This document shows positions 1-11,439 of a DNA stretch of 64,000 bases, piece after piece. The translations under genes and the position numbers were made by a program. The notes beneath the pieces are model-generated. The model had not been told where the DNA came from and did no database searches. It saw only the letters and a program-made list of their open reading frames with translations. Origin of the DNA: Muscardinus avellanarius (lineage: Eukaryota > Chordata > Mammalia > Rodentia > Gliridae); assembly GCA_963383645.1 (NCBI GenBank), contig OY726574.1, positions 62,128,894 through 62,192,893 on the forward strand, read 5' to 3'. The number at the start of each line of letters is the position of its first letter. Within the stretch, counting starts at the first letter, position 1.

Positions 1-440
1 TTCAGTTCTATTATTTTCTTTTTACTCGGTTCACTCTGACCTATCACAGATTTATTTGGAAATTATGGGACTTTTCCTACTGGAATTTATTATTTTTATA
101 GCCGATGAAGCTGGGTTTTTTTATACAATAGGAATTTGGGCCCAAAATAACCAAATGCATCATATACTGTTGACTAACTTCTTGATCAGATAGCACTTCT
201 AGAAGTGTTTTCTTATAAAATAATGAAAGTAATAATTGTAAACAAGTATTTCTTGCTGATACACTGTCCAAAGACCTTTTAGTTCGGTAACTGAAACATA
301 AAAACATGCCTTTCTTCCTTCCACTTAGAATGTTTCTGGAAAGTTCTAGCAATGGCAGTGGAGTAACCTGGAGAGCTGGATGTTTTAGCTTTTGCTGGTA
401 CTAGTGAAAGTCGCATCAACAATGTCCTCTCTTGCTGCTT
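1..440. other. Unique flanking DNA, nothing recognised
   Basis: AT-rich sequence upstream of an ID fragment. The short open frames here have no recognisable protein. Confidence 0.5.
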
Positions 441-461
441 CTGATCGATACTTCTTGTGTT

Positions 462-530
462 TTCCAGGGCTGGGGGCAGAGCCCAGGGCCTTGCACATGC
501 CGGGCCGGGCAAGCGCTCTACCACTCACAA
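462..530 (-). repeat. ID SINE fragment (undeleted type)
   Basis: Reads as an antisense ID: gctgggggcagagcccaggg, then ccttgcacatgcc and aagcgctctaccactca. It retains the middle segment that dID arms lack, so it is a classical ID monomer. Confidence 0.75.
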
Positions 531-810
531 GTTGGACTTAGTCGTTTTTAAAACCCAAATCTCTGCGATGAGATCTTCCTAAGTTATCAGCTACTAGTTT
601 CTGAATGCCCGCTTTGATCTTCATTTTATGGTTGGTGTTAAGATTGCACATTGAAGCCCTTACTTCATTAGAATCAAAAAAGCCCTTTTTATCATTACAT
701 AACCCCCAAACTGGAATATATCGTGACAGTTATTAGTATTATTCTTACTCCTGATTAGAAATGTTAAGGTGAGTCTGATCATTTAATTCATCAGATCCTC
801 TTACCTGAAG

Positions 811-1002
811 GCATGGTGCCGCGGACCTATACTCCCAGTACTTGGGAGGCCAAGACAGGGGGATTATAGGTTCAAGGCCAGCCTCGGCAACTTATCAAAA
901 CCCTCAGAACTCAGTAAGTTTGTGTTTCACAATTTAAGAGGGGGGAGGCTGCATTGTAGTTTGGAGGTAGAACACCCTGGGTTCAATCCCAGTACCCCCT
1001 CT
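811..1002 (+). repeat. B1-dID SINE, diverged
   Basis: Left arm ggcatggtgccg...cccagtacttgggagg and right arm gtagtttggaggtagaacac...ggttcaatcccagtacc. Many substitutions in the linker suggest an older copy. Confidence 0.85.
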
Positions 1003-1283
1003 CCCCACACAATATAATATGTAAGTTAATCCTTCAAAGATGGGTCTGCTCATCTCGGTCATCTTCGCGGCCTCACCCATCTTCAAGCTATCATCTGTCA
1101 GTCTTTCCTCCCTTCCTCTTCTATTGCCATTCACCTTTCTTCACAATTTTAGCGGGAATATTTTCAATACTCTTATCTCCAGGACAAGTCCTACTCCATG
1201 TTCTTGCTAAAAAAATCACTTGGCTTCACATGAACAAGACTCCCTATTCTGCAGGCCCTTCGCAGCCTCCATGCACCAGAGGC

Positions 1284-1640
1284 GTCCTATCCATCCTGTC
1301 CGTCCTGTCCATCCATCCTGTCCTGTCCTGCCCATCTCATCTCATCTATCCCATCCCATCCATCCATCCATCCTCTCCCATCTTGGCAATCCCATCCCAT
1401 TTCATCCCATCTATCCGTCTTGTCCATCCTGTCCCATCTTGTCCCCTCCATCCCATCCATCCATCCCGTCCATCCTGTCCCATCCATCCCATCCATCCTA
1501 TCCTGTTCCTTCTTGTCCCATCCATCCCATCTCATCCTGTCCAATCCCATCCATTCTGCTCCATCCATCCCATCTCATCCATCTCATCCCATGCCATCCA
1601 ATCCCACCCATCCCATCCGTCCCGCTCATCCTGACCCATA
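1284..1640. repeat. Degenerate CATCC pentamer satellite-like block
   Basis: About 350 bp of catcc/gtcc/catcccat variants. The block stays open in several frames on both strands, which produces His/Pro/Ser-rich spurious ORFs. It resembles a GGATG-type simple satellite. Confidence 0.95.
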
Positions 1641-3350
1641 CCTGCAGCAGGCACATGGTGTCTCTGCTGACCATGAAGGCACGCACAGCCCCCCAGGCCC
1701 TGTGCCCTCCCCACCTGGGTTCACCCTTTCTTACCCTGCTGCCAGTGAGATCCCCTGAGCCTTGCAGAAACCATAGTGGGAGCAATTCTCCGTTTGTCAT
1801 TCCTCTGCCACCTGGCCCCATGTGCCTTCCCTCCTGGGCATGGTTGACCTCTTAAGAACAGGTCCAGTGCCCAGGAGACCACTCAGGCTGCTCTCTGTGC
1901 TTGGACCTCACTTCCTGCTCTTTGAACAGCCGCCTCTGCCCACAGGGACGCGGCACCCACTTCACAGATCTGTTATAAGAATCCATTGAAACAAACACGT
2001 TTCCAAACACCGTGCCCTGTCACACAGCAAGCACCCCAAATGGCTGGGGGTGTTGAGACCGGAGGCGTTCTGTCTCGAGTACTGGGATAACGGGTGTGAG
2101 CCCCACACCTGGCCCAAATGATGTTTTCAACGTCCACATCCCAGCCGAGCTCCTCAGCCATTATTCGCTCGACCTTTATTTACTGAGTGCCTACTCTGTG
2201 CCAGGCACCCCACTCTGTTCTGGGTATACGTATACGGTGTCTCAGAAGTCACAGCCCTGCGCACCAAGGAGCTGGAGATTGACAGGACCATGATGAAGTT
2301 CCCCCAGGACCCCTGCCAGGAGTCACCAGCAAGGGCGCGAAGTCGAGAGGTGGGTGGTGCTGTGCTCCGACCCGCACCCATTGCAGATGTTTTAATTAAA
2401 TGAGCGGGGCAGGAGGCAGGTTCCTGTGTGGGTTGTGGTCTTGCTAACTTGGTGCCTTTTGTTTCTTCTTGGGGGCCGTCCAGTCCTTCTGTTTTCAAGT
2501 CATAGTGTCTGCCGGGTGCTTTCACGGGGAATTGCCTGACCCGGACACTTAGGAGGTTATTTCAGGACTGGCGTTCCAAGGAAAATCCATCGCCACCTCC
2601 TGGCTCTCTGGAGCTCCGTTCCAGTTTGCGCAGCCTCCTGATGGGTTTTGCAGGACGTGTGGGAGCAGGGACTGTCTGAGTCATATGGAATCGCTCCGGA
2701 CGCGGTGTGGAGAGTCCTGGGAGGGAGGGGTGCACCGGCCATGCCAGATCATCATGGAATTTACCAAGTGGCGTAGCCTGAGAAAGAAAACATTCCAAGA
2801 GACACTTAATAACAACTATTCTGGATTAGGAGGCGGTGCCAAAACATGTCTGGGGCCCAGCTTATAAATCATAAATTGCTATTACAGGTGAAAGATATTA
2901 CGAAGAGAGCCTGTACTCCCGCAGTTACATTTGAAGATTACGGAGGCTTGCAGAGGAGGCGTGGACTGTTTCAGCGCCCGGGGTCTCTCCCTCGCTGCTC
3001 ACTTTTTTACTGAGGGTTTTGCTTTGCGTTTGATGTACCAAGTGCTTTTTAAAGACAGAGACGGCAACAAAGGCTCTCATGTGGTTTCCTGACCTTGCAG
3101 ACCACTTGATCTTTCCCTACGGAGCGCATCAGGCCCCTGGGAGGATTTGCATTTAGCTTGCAAGGCATTCTTCACAGCCGTCTCCCCAAGGCCGGTCTTC
3201 TCTGAAACGTCTGCGGGTGTCTGTCCAGGGCCTTGAGGGATGAAGGAGGGACCACAGAGGGGTGACCTCCCGCTCTGGTTCTGCAACATCGTACTCAGCG
3301 CCCGTGGCCGTCCAGGCCCAGTGATACGCACGTTGAACTGGACGTGACAG
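1641..3350. other. Mostly unique flanking DNA with relic repeats
   Basis: Contains an antisense B1 remnant near 2045-2115 (gtactgggataacgggtgtg) and an L2-like motif near 2165-2225 (tttactgagtgcctactctg). Nothing coding was recognised. Confidence 0.5.
2165..2225. repeat. Ancient LINE2/MIR-type tail fragment
   Basis: tttactgagtgcctactctg followed by tgccaggcacc is the well-known conserved tail word of old mammalian L2/MIR elements. Only about 60 bp is recognisable. Confidence 0.5.
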
Positions 3351-3354
3351 TAAC

Positions 3355-3790
3355 AGTGTGGCTGGCGTTCCCCCCAAAATATAAACGAACTGCCATGTGG
3401 CCCGCGACCCCGCTGCCCAGTGCTCATCCGGAGACCATGAAGCAGCGCGACGGTGACACCGCCACGTGCCACGCGCGCTGAGGCCGCGCTCACAATGGCC
3501 ACGGTGCTCACTCAGTGTCCACACACACACACACACACGCATGCGTACACACACATGCTCACGCATGTGTTCACACGCGCGCACACAATGGCGTGCTACT
3601 CAGCCGTGCAGAGGGCGGATTCCTGCCACTTGTAGAAGCACGGGCAAACCTAGAATGACATTATTCAAGATAAGCCGAGCAAAGAAAGACAGACCCCGTG
3701 TTCTCATGCGTATTCGAAACCTCAGAAAATGGATCTCCTAGGAGCAGAGCTACCAGCAGGGGCTACCAGAAGTTAAGAGCGTGGCAGGGA
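3355..3790 (+). repeat. L1 ORF2 3'-end fragment, GC-shifted
   Basis: Follows the L1 order: aaaatataaacgaactgcca, ctcacaatggccacggt, gtgctactcagccgtg, then agataagccgagcaaagaaa. Most differences from the usual L1 text are A/T to G/C. A CA-rich expansion (3521-3590) replaces the normal tatatacacaatgg area. Confidence 0.8.
3521..3590. repeat. (CA)n tract with cg/tg interruptions
   Basis: A clean ACAC run to 3538, then gcatgcgtacacacacatgc and cacgcgcgcacaca. Alternating purine-pyrimidine, inside the L1 fragment. Confidence 0.9.
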
Positions 3791-3830
3791 AGGAGGGAGA
3801 GGCTGGTTAATGCATCAAAAATTACAAGTA

Positions 3831-4027
3831 TGCCGGGCGTGGTGGTGCATGCTTTTGGGAGGCTGAGACAGGAGGATCATGGTTCGAGGCCAGCCTCAGC
3901 TGCTTAGTGAGGCCCTTTGCAACTCAGTGAGACCCTGTTTCAAAATAAAGAATAAAAGAAGGACTGGGGGTAGCTCAGAGGTAAAATGCCCCTGGGTTCC
4001 ATCTCCAGTACTGCAAAAAAAAAAAAA
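3831..4027 (+). repeat. B1-dID SINE, first of a tandem cluster
   Basis: Starts gccgggcgtggtggtgcatg, right arm ggactgggggtagctcagag, A tail of about 13. It lacks some bases after gcatgctt. Confidence 0.93.
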
Positions 4028-4050
4028 TTATAAGTACATAGGAGAAATAA

Positions 4051-4166
4051 GCCAGGCATGGTGTCGCACACCTGGAATCCTCATATGTGGGAGGCTGGGA
4101 CAGAAAGATCACAGGTTTGAGGCCAATCTCAGCCACCCAGCGAGACCCTGTTTCAGAATAAAGAGT
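4051..4166 (+). repeat. B1 arm only
   Basis: gccaggcatggtgtcgcaca to cgagaccctgtttcagaata; the dID arm is missing because the next SINE begins immediately. Confidence 0.85.
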
Positions 4167-4390
4167 TGCCAGGCGTGGTGGCGCATGCTTATAACCCCAG
4201 GACTTGGGAGACTGAAACAGGAGGATGGCGCAGGTTCAAAGCCAGCCTTAGCCAGCCTTAGGTACTTAGTGAGGCTCTCAGCACCTTAGTGAGACCTTGT
4301 TTCCAAATAAAAATATAGAATAGGTCTGGGAGTATAGCCTGGTGGTAGAAGGCCCCTTAATTCCATCCCCAGTACCAAACAACAACAACA
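4167..4390 (+). repeat. B1-dID SINE, intermediate subfamily
   Basis: Carries tgtttccaaataaaaatata and aggtctgggagtatagcctg, a right-arm form closer to the young subfamily seen at 9730 and 36611. A duplicated gccttagccagccttag lies in the left arm; the tail is (caa)n. Confidence 0.92.
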
Positions 4391-4428
4391 AAAGACAGAA
4401 TAAAAAAGGTTTTAAAATGGGCTGAGGA

Positions 4429-4646
4429 GCTGGGCATGGTGGTGCAAGCTTGGAATCCCAGTATTTGGGAGGCTGAGACAGGAAGATTGTGGTTCACAGA
4501 CAGCCTCAGCTACTACTTAGTGAGGCCCTTTGCAACTCAGTGAGACCCTGTTTCAAATTAAAGGTTGAAAAAATAGGTATGGGGTGTAGCTCAGAGGCAG
4601 AGTGTCTCTGGGTTCTCATCCCCAGTACTGAAAAAAAAAAAAAAAA
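4429..4646 (+). repeat. B1-dID SINE
   Basis: gctgggcatggtggtgcaag through ccccagtactg and a 16-A tail. A duplicated cta triplet sits at agctactactta. Confidence 0.93.
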
Positions 4647-4647
4647 G

Positions 4648-4715
4648 AGCTGGGGTATAGCTTTGAGGTAAAATGCCCTTGGGTTCAATCCTCAGTAAAA
4701 TAATAAAATAAAATA
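4648..4715 (+). repeat. Extra dID arm
   Basis: agctggggtatagctttgag to ttcaatcctcagta with an (aaat)n tail, directly after the A tail of the preceding dimer. No B1 arm of its own. Confidence 0.85.
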
Positions 4716-5508
4716 GGAAGTATAAATTCTATAGTTCTATTCCATAGAAGGGTGACTACGGTTAACAATATTGCCTGCATATCTCAAAATAACCAAGGAA
4801 GAAGCTTCGAATGTTCTAGCACAGCGCAAGGATGAACATCTGAGGAGACAGACCTGCTGAGCAGCCTGTACAATCATTACGTAACTATTCACGTATGGAA
4901 ATGTGCTGTACCCTGAAAATATGCACAACTTTTAGGTATCAATAAGGAAGAAACCATTAGTAAGAAGGAAATGGCAACAGAGAAGCAGAGAAAGCGCAGG
5001 GGGCGGATCGGACGAGGTGTGGAGAAGCCAGAGGCAGTGGTGGTGAGATCTGCCCTCCACCGCAAAGCGCCTGGGCCTGGGCCTGTCTCTGGCCTGCAGA
5101 CCCCAGACTCCAAGCTGCAGACAGGGCTGCCATGCTGGGTGTTCTCCCTGCCCCCAGGCCATAGGGACAGTTTTCCAGGGGCAGGGGAAGCTTCCTGTTC
5201 CTCTTTCTCCCCTGCCATCCAGAGCCAAAGACACCCCACCCGGCTGACCCTCCCTGCTCCCCGCTGCCATCACCCCAGAGGCCCGCAGACTCCCTTCCTT
5301 CTTGGCAGTGGCATACAACAAGCTGTGTGTTCACGCACGGAAGTCTTCAGAACCCCAAGCAAGCAGATCTTCCTTGCTCTAAGTTGCGGTCCTTGGCTGT
5401 TTGGGTGACAGTGGTGGGAATGTTGACTGAAACTCCAGGGAAGAGGTCTTTCCCTCATCTTTTTCTCAAGGGACATTTTTAGTTCCTTCTTTCTGCCCCA
5501 TGTCCATT
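4716..5508. other. Unique flanking DNA, nothing recognised
   Basis: AT-rich then GC-rich from 5000. Several overlapping frames on both strands at 4930-5400, none resembling a known protein. Confidence 0.5.
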
Positions 5509-5537
5509 TTCTTTTCTTTCTTTTTTCCTCCTCCTCC

Positions 5538-5569
<32 letters not shown>

Positions 5570-5590
5570 TTCCTCCTCCTCCTTCTCTCT

Positions 5591-5648
<58 letters not shown>
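5509..5648. repeat. Polypyrimidine tract (TCC)n/(CT)n
   Basis: Nearly pure pyrimidine strand: cctcctcctcttcctcctcc-type repeats to 5583, then (CT)n from about 5594 to 5648. It abuts the 3' end of the next antisense SINE. Confidence 0.95.
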
Positions 5649-5652
<4 letters not shown>

Positions 5653-5653
5653 G

Positions 5654-5857
5654 TTTTTTCAGTACTGGGGATGGAACGCAGGGGCATTCTACCTCCAAGC
5701 TCCACCCCTTGCTCTATTTTTTATTCTTTATTTTGATACAGGGTCTCACTGAGTTGCAAAGGGCCTCGCTAAGTAGCTGAGCTGTCCGAGAACTGCGATT
5801 CTCCTTGTCTCAGCCTCCCGAATGCCGAGGTTCCAAGCGTGCGCCACCACGCCTGGC
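5654..5857 (-). repeat. B1-dID SINE
   Basis: cagtactggggatggaacgc to gcgccaccacgcctggct. Both arms complete. Confidence 0.93.
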
Positions 5858-6679
5858 TCCTGTGTCTATTTTCAAAGATGCTCCCAAAGAGTAGATACGA
5901 TCTAAGTATAGTGTATTTGTGTGCACCATTCTTACCGTGAACTTCATTATTTTGTACAATTAATATATGATAATAATTATAATAATATGATTTGTTATAA
6001 GAAATACAACTTATAGAAATTATGATAAAAATTTTAAAAGATGGCCCTGAGAAACCAAATTTGAACAAGATGGTGAATTGAGAAGAATAGTGAGAGAGAG
6101 AAGAGAAGAATGAAAGGAAAAGCTGGAGAATTATGTGGACTAGAGGGAATTTCAAAGCCCAGAAGAGGTGTTCATTATATGTACTTGACTTTGCAGATTC
6201 TGGTTAATTTAATCCAGTGATTCTCTGCCATTTTATTGTCTTCTCCTCTCTTAGGGAACAAGGCAGATAAAAATACTTTTCTACTTTTCCTCTTGGCCAG
6301 AGAGTAGGAGAGTTCAATTACAAAATTGTAAAACTATGATGTTAATAGCATAGCTCTGTAATTCCCAAGCCCAAATCCCGGTGCACACCAAGCCATGCAG
6401 TCACAGAACTGTGGAGTGGTTCTCAGAAACTGCATAAAGCGTCTTAAAATAATATTGATCTTTCTAACTTTATAATGTGTCAAAAACCAGAAGCTTGCCC
6501 TTAATTATACAAGCAATCTTAAATGTTAAAATTAATTTAACATATGCATAAATGCAAAGATATAAATAGCTTGTGTATTAGAAGTCATTTTGCTTTCATA
6601 TCTTTCTAAAATTTAAATATTTATGGGGCATATTTTTCTCAGAAAATTTACTCCTATAAATATTTGTCTTTTCTTCTCT
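5858..6679. other. Unique AT-rich flanking DNA
   Basis: Low GC, no repeat family or coding signal recognised. Confidence 0.5.
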
Positions 6680-6855
6680 TTATTTGTGGTACTTGGGAGA
6701 GGCATTCTACCTCTGAGCTATAGCCCCAGCCTTATTTTATTCTCTTATTTTGAAACAGGGCCTCACTAAGTTACTGAGGCTGGCTACAAACCTCCCACCC
6801 TCCTGTCTCAGCCTCCCAAGTATTGGGATTACAAGCGCATGCCACCCACCCAGCT
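6680..6855 (-). repeat. B1-dID SINE
   Basis: tgtggtacttgggagaggca to gccacccacccagctt; a deletion removes part of the dID promoter area. Confidence 0.88.
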
Positions 6856-6967
6856 TGATTTGCCATTTGTACATACTAAATTAAAAGAAAACATACTGAA
6901 GTCAGCAAAGCTTCATTGAGCATCTTGAGTATGCTTGATTTAAAAAAAAAAAAAGTATTGTTTTTAA

Positions 6968-7157
6968 ACCAGGCGTGGTGGCGCACGCTTGTAATCCCCC
7001 ACGCTTGGGAGGCGGAGATAGGAGGATGATGCAGGTTCAAAGCCACCCGTGCTGGCTTAAGAGACCCTGTTTCCAAATAAAAAATATGAAAAATAGGTCT
7101 GGGAGTGTAGCCCAGAGGTAGAAGGGCTTCAAGAAACCCCAGTACCACAAAAAAAGT
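6968..7157 (+). repeat. B1-dID SINE, young subfamily
   Basis: Diagnostic ggcttaagagaccctgtttc and gtctgggagtgtagcccaga, then gaagggcttcaagaaacccc. Confidence 0.92.
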
Positions 7158-7171
7158 ATTGTTTTTATATT

Positions 7172-7355
7172 GTCTTGGTATTTGTTTGTGTGGAGAATTG
7201 AACCCAGGGGCATTCTACCTCTGACGTATGCCCTCAGCCCTATTTTATTTTTTATATGGAAATACGGTCTTGCTAAGTTTCTGGGGCTGGCTTTGAACCT
7301 GAGATCCTCCTTCCAAAAAACTAGGATTACAGACATGAACCACCATGTCTGGCTT
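7172..7355 (-). repeat. B1-dID SINE
   Basis: gagaattgaacccaggggca to aaccaccatgtctggctt. Confidence 0.9.
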
Positions 7356-7535
7356 AAATATTTTTATTGGTGTGTCTTATTATACATCACAGTGATATTT
7401 AAAGTGATACCTGCACACATCACTCGGTCCACTTCCCTACGCACCCCACCCACTTCCTTCTCCTCCCTTCCCATCCCCATTAGTGAGATTGGGAATGATG
7501 CAATCATATTTTTGAATTATTTACTACTTAAAGTA
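7356..7535 (-). repeat. L1 3' UTR fragment
   Basis: tttttattggtgtgtcttat with the CCC-rich block caccccacccacttccttct, the antisense of the L1 tail seen complete at 43782. Confidence 0.75.
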
Positions 7536-7733
7536 AGCTGGGCATGGTGGTCAACACCTATATTTCCAGTGCTTGGGAGGCGGAGACAAGAGAATCACAG
7601 GTTTGAGGCCAGCCTCAGCAGCTTAGCAAAATCCTCAGTAATTTGGGGAGACCCTGTTTCGAAATATAAAGTAAAAGAATGACTGGGTATTGTAGCTTGG
7701 AGGTAGAATGCCCCGGGCTCAATCTCCAAAAGA
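7536..7733 (+). repeat. B1-dID SINE
   Basis: gctgggcatggtggtcaaca to ccccgggctcaatctcc. Confidence 0.9.
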
Positions 7734-8235
7734 AAGAGGGGGACCAAAAGGGGGGAGTTTTAAATTACGTAGGTGGTGAGTCAAATGCTTGTCCCTAGGC
7801 TGCTCACAGGCGCTCTCCACCCTCACTCAGCCCACCTCTCACTCCCTACAAAACCAGGGAGATCAGGCTGGTGTCCAGCATCGGACGACAAAGGAGCTGG
7901 AAGGCACCGAGGGCAGCCTGGCCTCCGCCCTGGAGGGACCCCACTGGAGCGTTGCGGCCGCACTCCACCATCACTGGTTGGAAGCTGCCCGTTGCCTCTG
8001 TGGTCCTGTGCGGCTGCCTCAGATCTCACCCAGGGCTCGGAATTTGCAACAGAGAAGCCTATGGTTTTACAGCTTCAGTGGGAGATCAAAGCCAATTTCT
8101 ATTCCTGTAAGCCTGGTGTAGAGGGGGCCAAAATACTCGGGAATTTCAAATGTTTCTTTTTCATTTTCTTCCTTACCAGTTGCGGCAAGATGGAGCGTCT
8201 TGAGTTCCTAGCTAGGAGGGCGAGGGATAAGGGCG
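7734..8235. other. Unique flanking DNA
   Basis: No repeat or protein recognised. Overlapping open frames at 7773-8366 arise from GC-rich text and have no recognised protein. Confidence 0.45.
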
Positions 8236-8950
8236 TCTTAGGGTCTGTCTGTTGGTCCAAGGTGATCGTACGTCACGGGAGGTTAAAGTGGGACAAGTAT
8301 TCGTGTTCACAGCACGTGCGAGGTTCTCTGCACGCCGGCCTGGCTCCTCCCCACACCTGTGGGTGAGAAGATGGATGGCGGTCGTGTATTTGGACGGTTT
8401 CGATCTTCCTTTGCCTTTACCCCTCTGCCTCTCCCTTCCCAAGCCCGCTCCGTTCTCCTGTCCTCTGTCCTCACTTACCTGAAGTCTCCTTCCCTCTTAA
8501 TCCTTAGTTTCCACATCTGAGGGAAACACAGGACCCCTGGCTTCCTGAGCCTGGCTCAGCTCACTCAGCAGAATATTCCGTAGTTTCGTGCATTTTCCTG
8601 CAAGTGGCGTGCCTTTCATCTTTATGAGTCAAGCTCCACTCTGTGTATGGATCTTGTTTTTTTTATCCATCCCCGTGTCACCAGACCCTTGGGCCGGCTC
8701 CTTGCCTCGGCTGTTGATGGTTGTGCTACTGTGAACATGGGCATGCGCGCATCACTCTAGTTTTCTGACTTTAATTCTTTTGGGAGGATGCTGAGGAGCG
8801 GCGTGGCTGGGTCATATGGTGGGTGAGGAGCCTCCACACTGACCGCCATAGGACTTGTATTCATTGACACACCAACAGCGTGCACGCGTTTCTATTTCCC
8901 CACACCCTCACCAGGGTACGTCGTTGTTAAGGAATGGTACATTTTAGAAG
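8236..8950 (-). repeat. L1 ORF2 3' end and 3' UTR, GC-shifted
   Basis: Antisense L1 words in order: tcctcacttacctgaagtct, ctcactcagcagaatattcc, tctttatgagtcaagctcca, ctgttgatggttgtgctact, gggtcatatggtgggtgagg. Substitutions lean strongly to G/C. Confidence 0.82.
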
Positions 8951-9511
8951 GCACACATCTCTGGGAGGCTCTCAGCTCTCTTCCTGCCTCCCCGGCCCCT
9001 GAGGTCTGGCCATGTTAATGAACTTGGAATTCACCCAAAGGGCCACGTCCATCCTGCACCCTGCCCTGGGTCCGACCCACCTTCTCCCCTTTTCCAGACA
9101 ATCGGAGCCACTTGTGAATTTGAGTTTGCGCAGGGAAGGGCCCGGAGCCCAAGGGCCTTGGCCTTCTCTCCCCACACGGCTGCTTGGCACAGAGTGGGCA
9201 CTCGATACACCGAGGCTCTTGCAGACCTCATTGATTTAATTTCATAATTTGCTTCCGAGATATTCGTTAGGCAATGTCACTGGGAGGGCCAAAAAGAAAA
9301 GAGAAAGGAGGGTTCTCAGATAATCAGGCCATGACAAACATCAGCCATTGAACACAGGAGACCAGAAGGACCTGAGTGGCGGCCCATACGGCTGCAGGTC
9401 ACCAGGGGTGTCTCCAGGGGGTCTCCAGGGCTCACGTGGCCCCTCAGCCCAGACAGCAAGCATTTGGCATGTGAACAGCTTACCATGGTAGTGTCCCAGC
9501 AAAGTGTGTGT
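8951..9511. other. Unique flanking DNA
   Basis: GC-moderate sequence; no recognised feature. Confidence 0.45.
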
Positions 9512-9715
9512 GTGTCCTGCTGGGGACTGAGCGCAAGGACTTTCTACCTCCACATGACACCGTCAGCCCTTTTTATTTTTTATTTTGAAATAGGGTTCAC
9601 TAAGTTGTGGAGGGCCTCACAAAGTTGCTGAGGCTGGTCTGTCTTAAATGTGTGATTCTCCTGTCTCAGCCTCCCAAGTACTGAGATTACAGGTATATAC
9701 CAACGTGCCTGGCTC
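9512..9715 (-). repeat. B1-dID SINE
   Basis: ctgctggggactgagcgcaa to ataccaacgtgcctggct; diverged dID arm. Confidence 0.88.
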
Positions 9716-9729
9716 CAATAAAACTTTAT

Positions 9730-9928
9730 AGCCGGGCGTGGTGGCTCACACTTGTAATCCCCGCGCTTGGGAGGCGGAGACAGGAGGATGGCGCAGGTTC
9801 GAAGCCAGCCTCGCTGGCTTAAGAGACCCTGTTTCCAAATAAAATATAAAATAAGATTTTGGGAGTGTAGCCCAGAGGTAGAAGGGTTCCATTTCCCAGT
9901 ACCACCAAATTAAAAAAAAAAAAAAAAA
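9730..9928 (+). repeat. B1-dID SINE, young subfamily
   Basis: gccgggcgtggtggctcaca, ggcttaagagaccctgtttc, gggagtgtagcccagaggta, gtaccaccaaattaaa tail. Confidence 0.95.
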
Positions 9929-9945
9929 CAAAAAACTTTATACAC

Positions 9946-10150
9946 AGTGCAAATGGTGGTGCACACTTATAATCCCAGTACTTGGGAGGCTGAGACAGGA
10001 GAATCATAGGTTTCAGATTAGCCTCAGCAACTAAGGGAGGCCTTCCACAACTTAGTGAGACCCTGTTTCAAAATGAACTATAAATAAATAAAAATAGGGC
10101 TGGGGATGTAGTTCAGAGGTAGAATGCCCCAGGGTTCAACCCCCAGTACA
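9946..10150 (+). repeat. B1-dID SINE
   Basis: aatggtggtgcacacttata to ggttcaacccccagtac. It follows the previous copy head to tail with about 17 bp between. Confidence 0.92.
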
Positions 10151-10269
10151 AAAGAGAAGGCATTATAGGAAAAGAAAAAGCAGCATGGTAGATTTGGTTC
10201 ATGATATAAAGTTCTCTGATTCTGATCTAGACACATGGTTCTTTCTTCTGATTTTTGTTTGTTTCTTTT

Positions 10270-10482
10270 GTTTTGTTTTGTTGCGGGTCTGGGGATGGAA
10301 CCCGGGGGCATTTGACCTCCGAGCTACACCCTCAGCCCTATTTTTTATTCTTTATTTTGAAACCGGGTCTCACTGAGTTGCAGAGGTCTCACTAAGTAGC
10401 TGAGGCTGTCCGCGAACCATGATCCTCCTGTCTCAGCCTCCCGAATGCTGGGGTTACTAGTGTGCACCACCACGCCCGGCTC
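10270..10482 (-). repeat. B1-dID SINE
   Basis: gtctggggatggaacccggg to caccaccacgcccggct; preceded by a (gtttt)n tail. Confidence 0.93.
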
Positions 10483-10678
10483 TTTCTCCTGTTTTTAATA
10501 AAGGAGAAATCATCTGAGAGGAGCCCCCCGGGCACATGGAGTGGGCATCTGCACTGTAAGCAAGCGTATAGAAGGGGAAGACGGGGCTCGAGTGGGAGAT
10601 GGAAGGTGTGAGAAGTTGGGGGCCTGGGACAGACACAGGCTGCCCCTGCAGCTTCCCCAGGGTGTGGGGTCGAGGAGG

Positions 10679-10856
10679 GCACTGGGGATCGAACCCAGGG
10701 CAGTCTACCTCCAAGCACACTCGCAGCCTTTTTTATTCTCTTACAGGATCGCACTAGGTTGCTGAGAGCCTCCTTACGTTGTTGAGGCTGACCTCAAACC
10801 TTCCGTCTCAGCCTCCCAAGTCCTGGGACTCCAGCACGCACTACTGTGCCCAGCTC
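10679..10856 (-). repeat. B1-dID SINE
   Basis: actggggatcgaacccaggg to cactactgtgcccagct; linker shortened. Confidence 0.88.
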
Positions 10857-11021
10857 CCCAAGATTCCGTCATTGGACTATGAGTCAGGGGTGCTGTTTCC
10901 TCCTTGTTCTCTGGGGCTCACCTATTCACGCCCGCGTCCTCAGCCCCAGCTGACTGGCTGCACCTTGGCTCCAGTGTCTGCCCCCAGGAAGAATGACGGA
11001 ACAGACTTTTAGTAAGAGGAG

Positions 11022-11163
11022 AGTGGCATGCGCCTGTAATCCCAGCACTTGGGAGGCTGACAAGAGATCACATGTTCGAGACCAGCCTCAGCAGCTTAGC
11101 GAGACCTTGTTTCAAAATAAAAAATAAAAGGGGCTGGGGATAGAACAGCCCCGGGTTCAATCT

Positions 11164-11164
<1 letters not shown>
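11022..11164 (+). repeat. B1-dID SINE with short right arm
   Basis: gtggcatgcgcctgtaatcc to ccccgggttcaatctt; part of the dID is deleted. Confidence 0.88.
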
Positions 11165-11242
<78 letters not shown>

Positions 11243-11243
11243 A
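11165..11243. repeat. Compound (TGTC)n(TC)n(AC)n microsatellite
   Basis: Three successive simple repeats directly at the 3' end of the preceding SINE, consistent with seeding in a SINE tail. Confidence 0.95.
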
Positions 11244-11439
11244 GAAATTAAAAAGCTGAGAGGCCCCCCCTCTCTCCTTCATCCCCATTACTGTGAGGGC
11301 TCCTTGTCCATGTGACCTTGACGATTCTCCGAGGTCAAGGCTGGCTTCTCCTGCTCTACAAAGAAGCCCGTGCAGGTATAGATGATGTGTGCTACTGAGC
11401 CCCGTCTGTGAGCGCATGGAGAGCTCTGGCCCAAGGAAC

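Noticed and set aside
1220..1855. 211-codon open frame rich in His, Pro and Ser
   Set aside because: It is created by the CATCC pentamer block, which is open in several frames on both strands.
5270..5736. Glu/Arg-rich and Pro/Ser-rich frames
   Set aside because: Translation of (TCC)n/(CT)n and an adjoining SINE.
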